IMG/VR virus record: IMGVR_UViG_3300036980_000310
Coordinates: 1-20,297 of that record
DNA: 20,297 nucleotides
Strand: one strand, 5' to 3'
Origin: a virus
Shown: piece by piece, positions 20,272 through 20,297 of the stretch
How positions within the stretch are numbered: the stretch's first letter is position 1
Layout of the letters: the number at the start of each line of letters is the position of its first letter
The notes under the pieces: generated by a model
The model's database searches: none
Told to the model about the DNA's origin: nothing
What the model saw: only the letters and a program-made list of their open reading frames with translations
Translations under genes and position numbers: made by a program

Positions 20272-20297
20272 AGGTCCGGCTCTCGTTCCCTGAGGAC
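20268..20297 (+). CDS. Possible first ten codons of the next gene (3' truncated by window edge)
   Basis: A TTG overlaps the nozzle stop in a TTGA arrangement, the same 4-base style seen at 16658. The frame continues open to the edge reading MKVRLSFPED. This is consistent with a coupled gene but is too short to identify or to prove coding. Confidence 0.35.
   Translation, partial: MKVRLSFPED

Overview
The window is a contiguous piece of a tailed-phage (Caudoviricetes) genome, or of a prophage or metagenomic contig, and holds the late virion and lysis genes. Every gene I support lies on the + strand, with overlaps of 1-4 bases or very short gaps, and base composition is uniformly GC-rich (about two thirds by eye). 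Gene content (a roughly 710-residue portal, separate scaffold and SU10-type coat protein, SU10-type adaptor, large tail-nozzle protein, no tape measure, no tail tube or sheath) points to a short-tailed podovirus. The GC-rich codon use, GH108 muramidase and GTA-type holin suggest a Gram-negative, probably proteobacterial host. No integrase, repressor or replication gene is visible, so lifestyle and exact host cannot be read from this piece.

Layout. 2-1006: C-terminal part of the large terminase, cut by the window edge. 1008-1345: a small zinc ribbon and a tRNA-Thr(UGU). 1364-6354: portal, a 730-residue protein of unknown function, an Ig/Fn3-like small protein and a 100-residue small protein. 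6412-8813: scaffold, major capsid protein, a strong intrinsic terminator and a 102-residue protein. 8814-9473: head-tail adaptor. 9473-16661: a 7.2-kb island of virion-surface or receptor-binding genes, namely three small beta-rich proteins, three tandem paralogous glycine-rich proteins, a 696-residue protein carrying nineteen 21-residue repeats and a LamG-like domain, a short fibre protein and a PKD/Ig-like protein. 16658-17137: an HslV/proteasome-like Ntn hydrolase. 17139-18780: a membrane coiled-coil protein, an HNH-like nuclease, a GH108 endolysin and a GTA-type holin. 18781-20271: tail nozzle, followed by the possible first codons of another gene.

How it fits together. Terminase and portal package DNA into a shell built from scaffold and coat protein. 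Adaptor and nozzle close the head and form the short tail. The island supplies host-recognition proteins, and the muramidase plus holin release progeny. Points outside a routine annotation are the mutually exclusive hairpins around the coat-gene start, the triplicated glycine-rich adhesins, the repeat/LamG fibre, the phage Ntn hydrolase, the tRNA with a bulged T stem, and the nozzle separated from the adaptor by more than 9 kb. No gene-free stretch exceeds 300 bases. The longest gap, 1203-1363, holds the tRNA. I see no CRISPR array, insertion sequence or reverse transcriptase.
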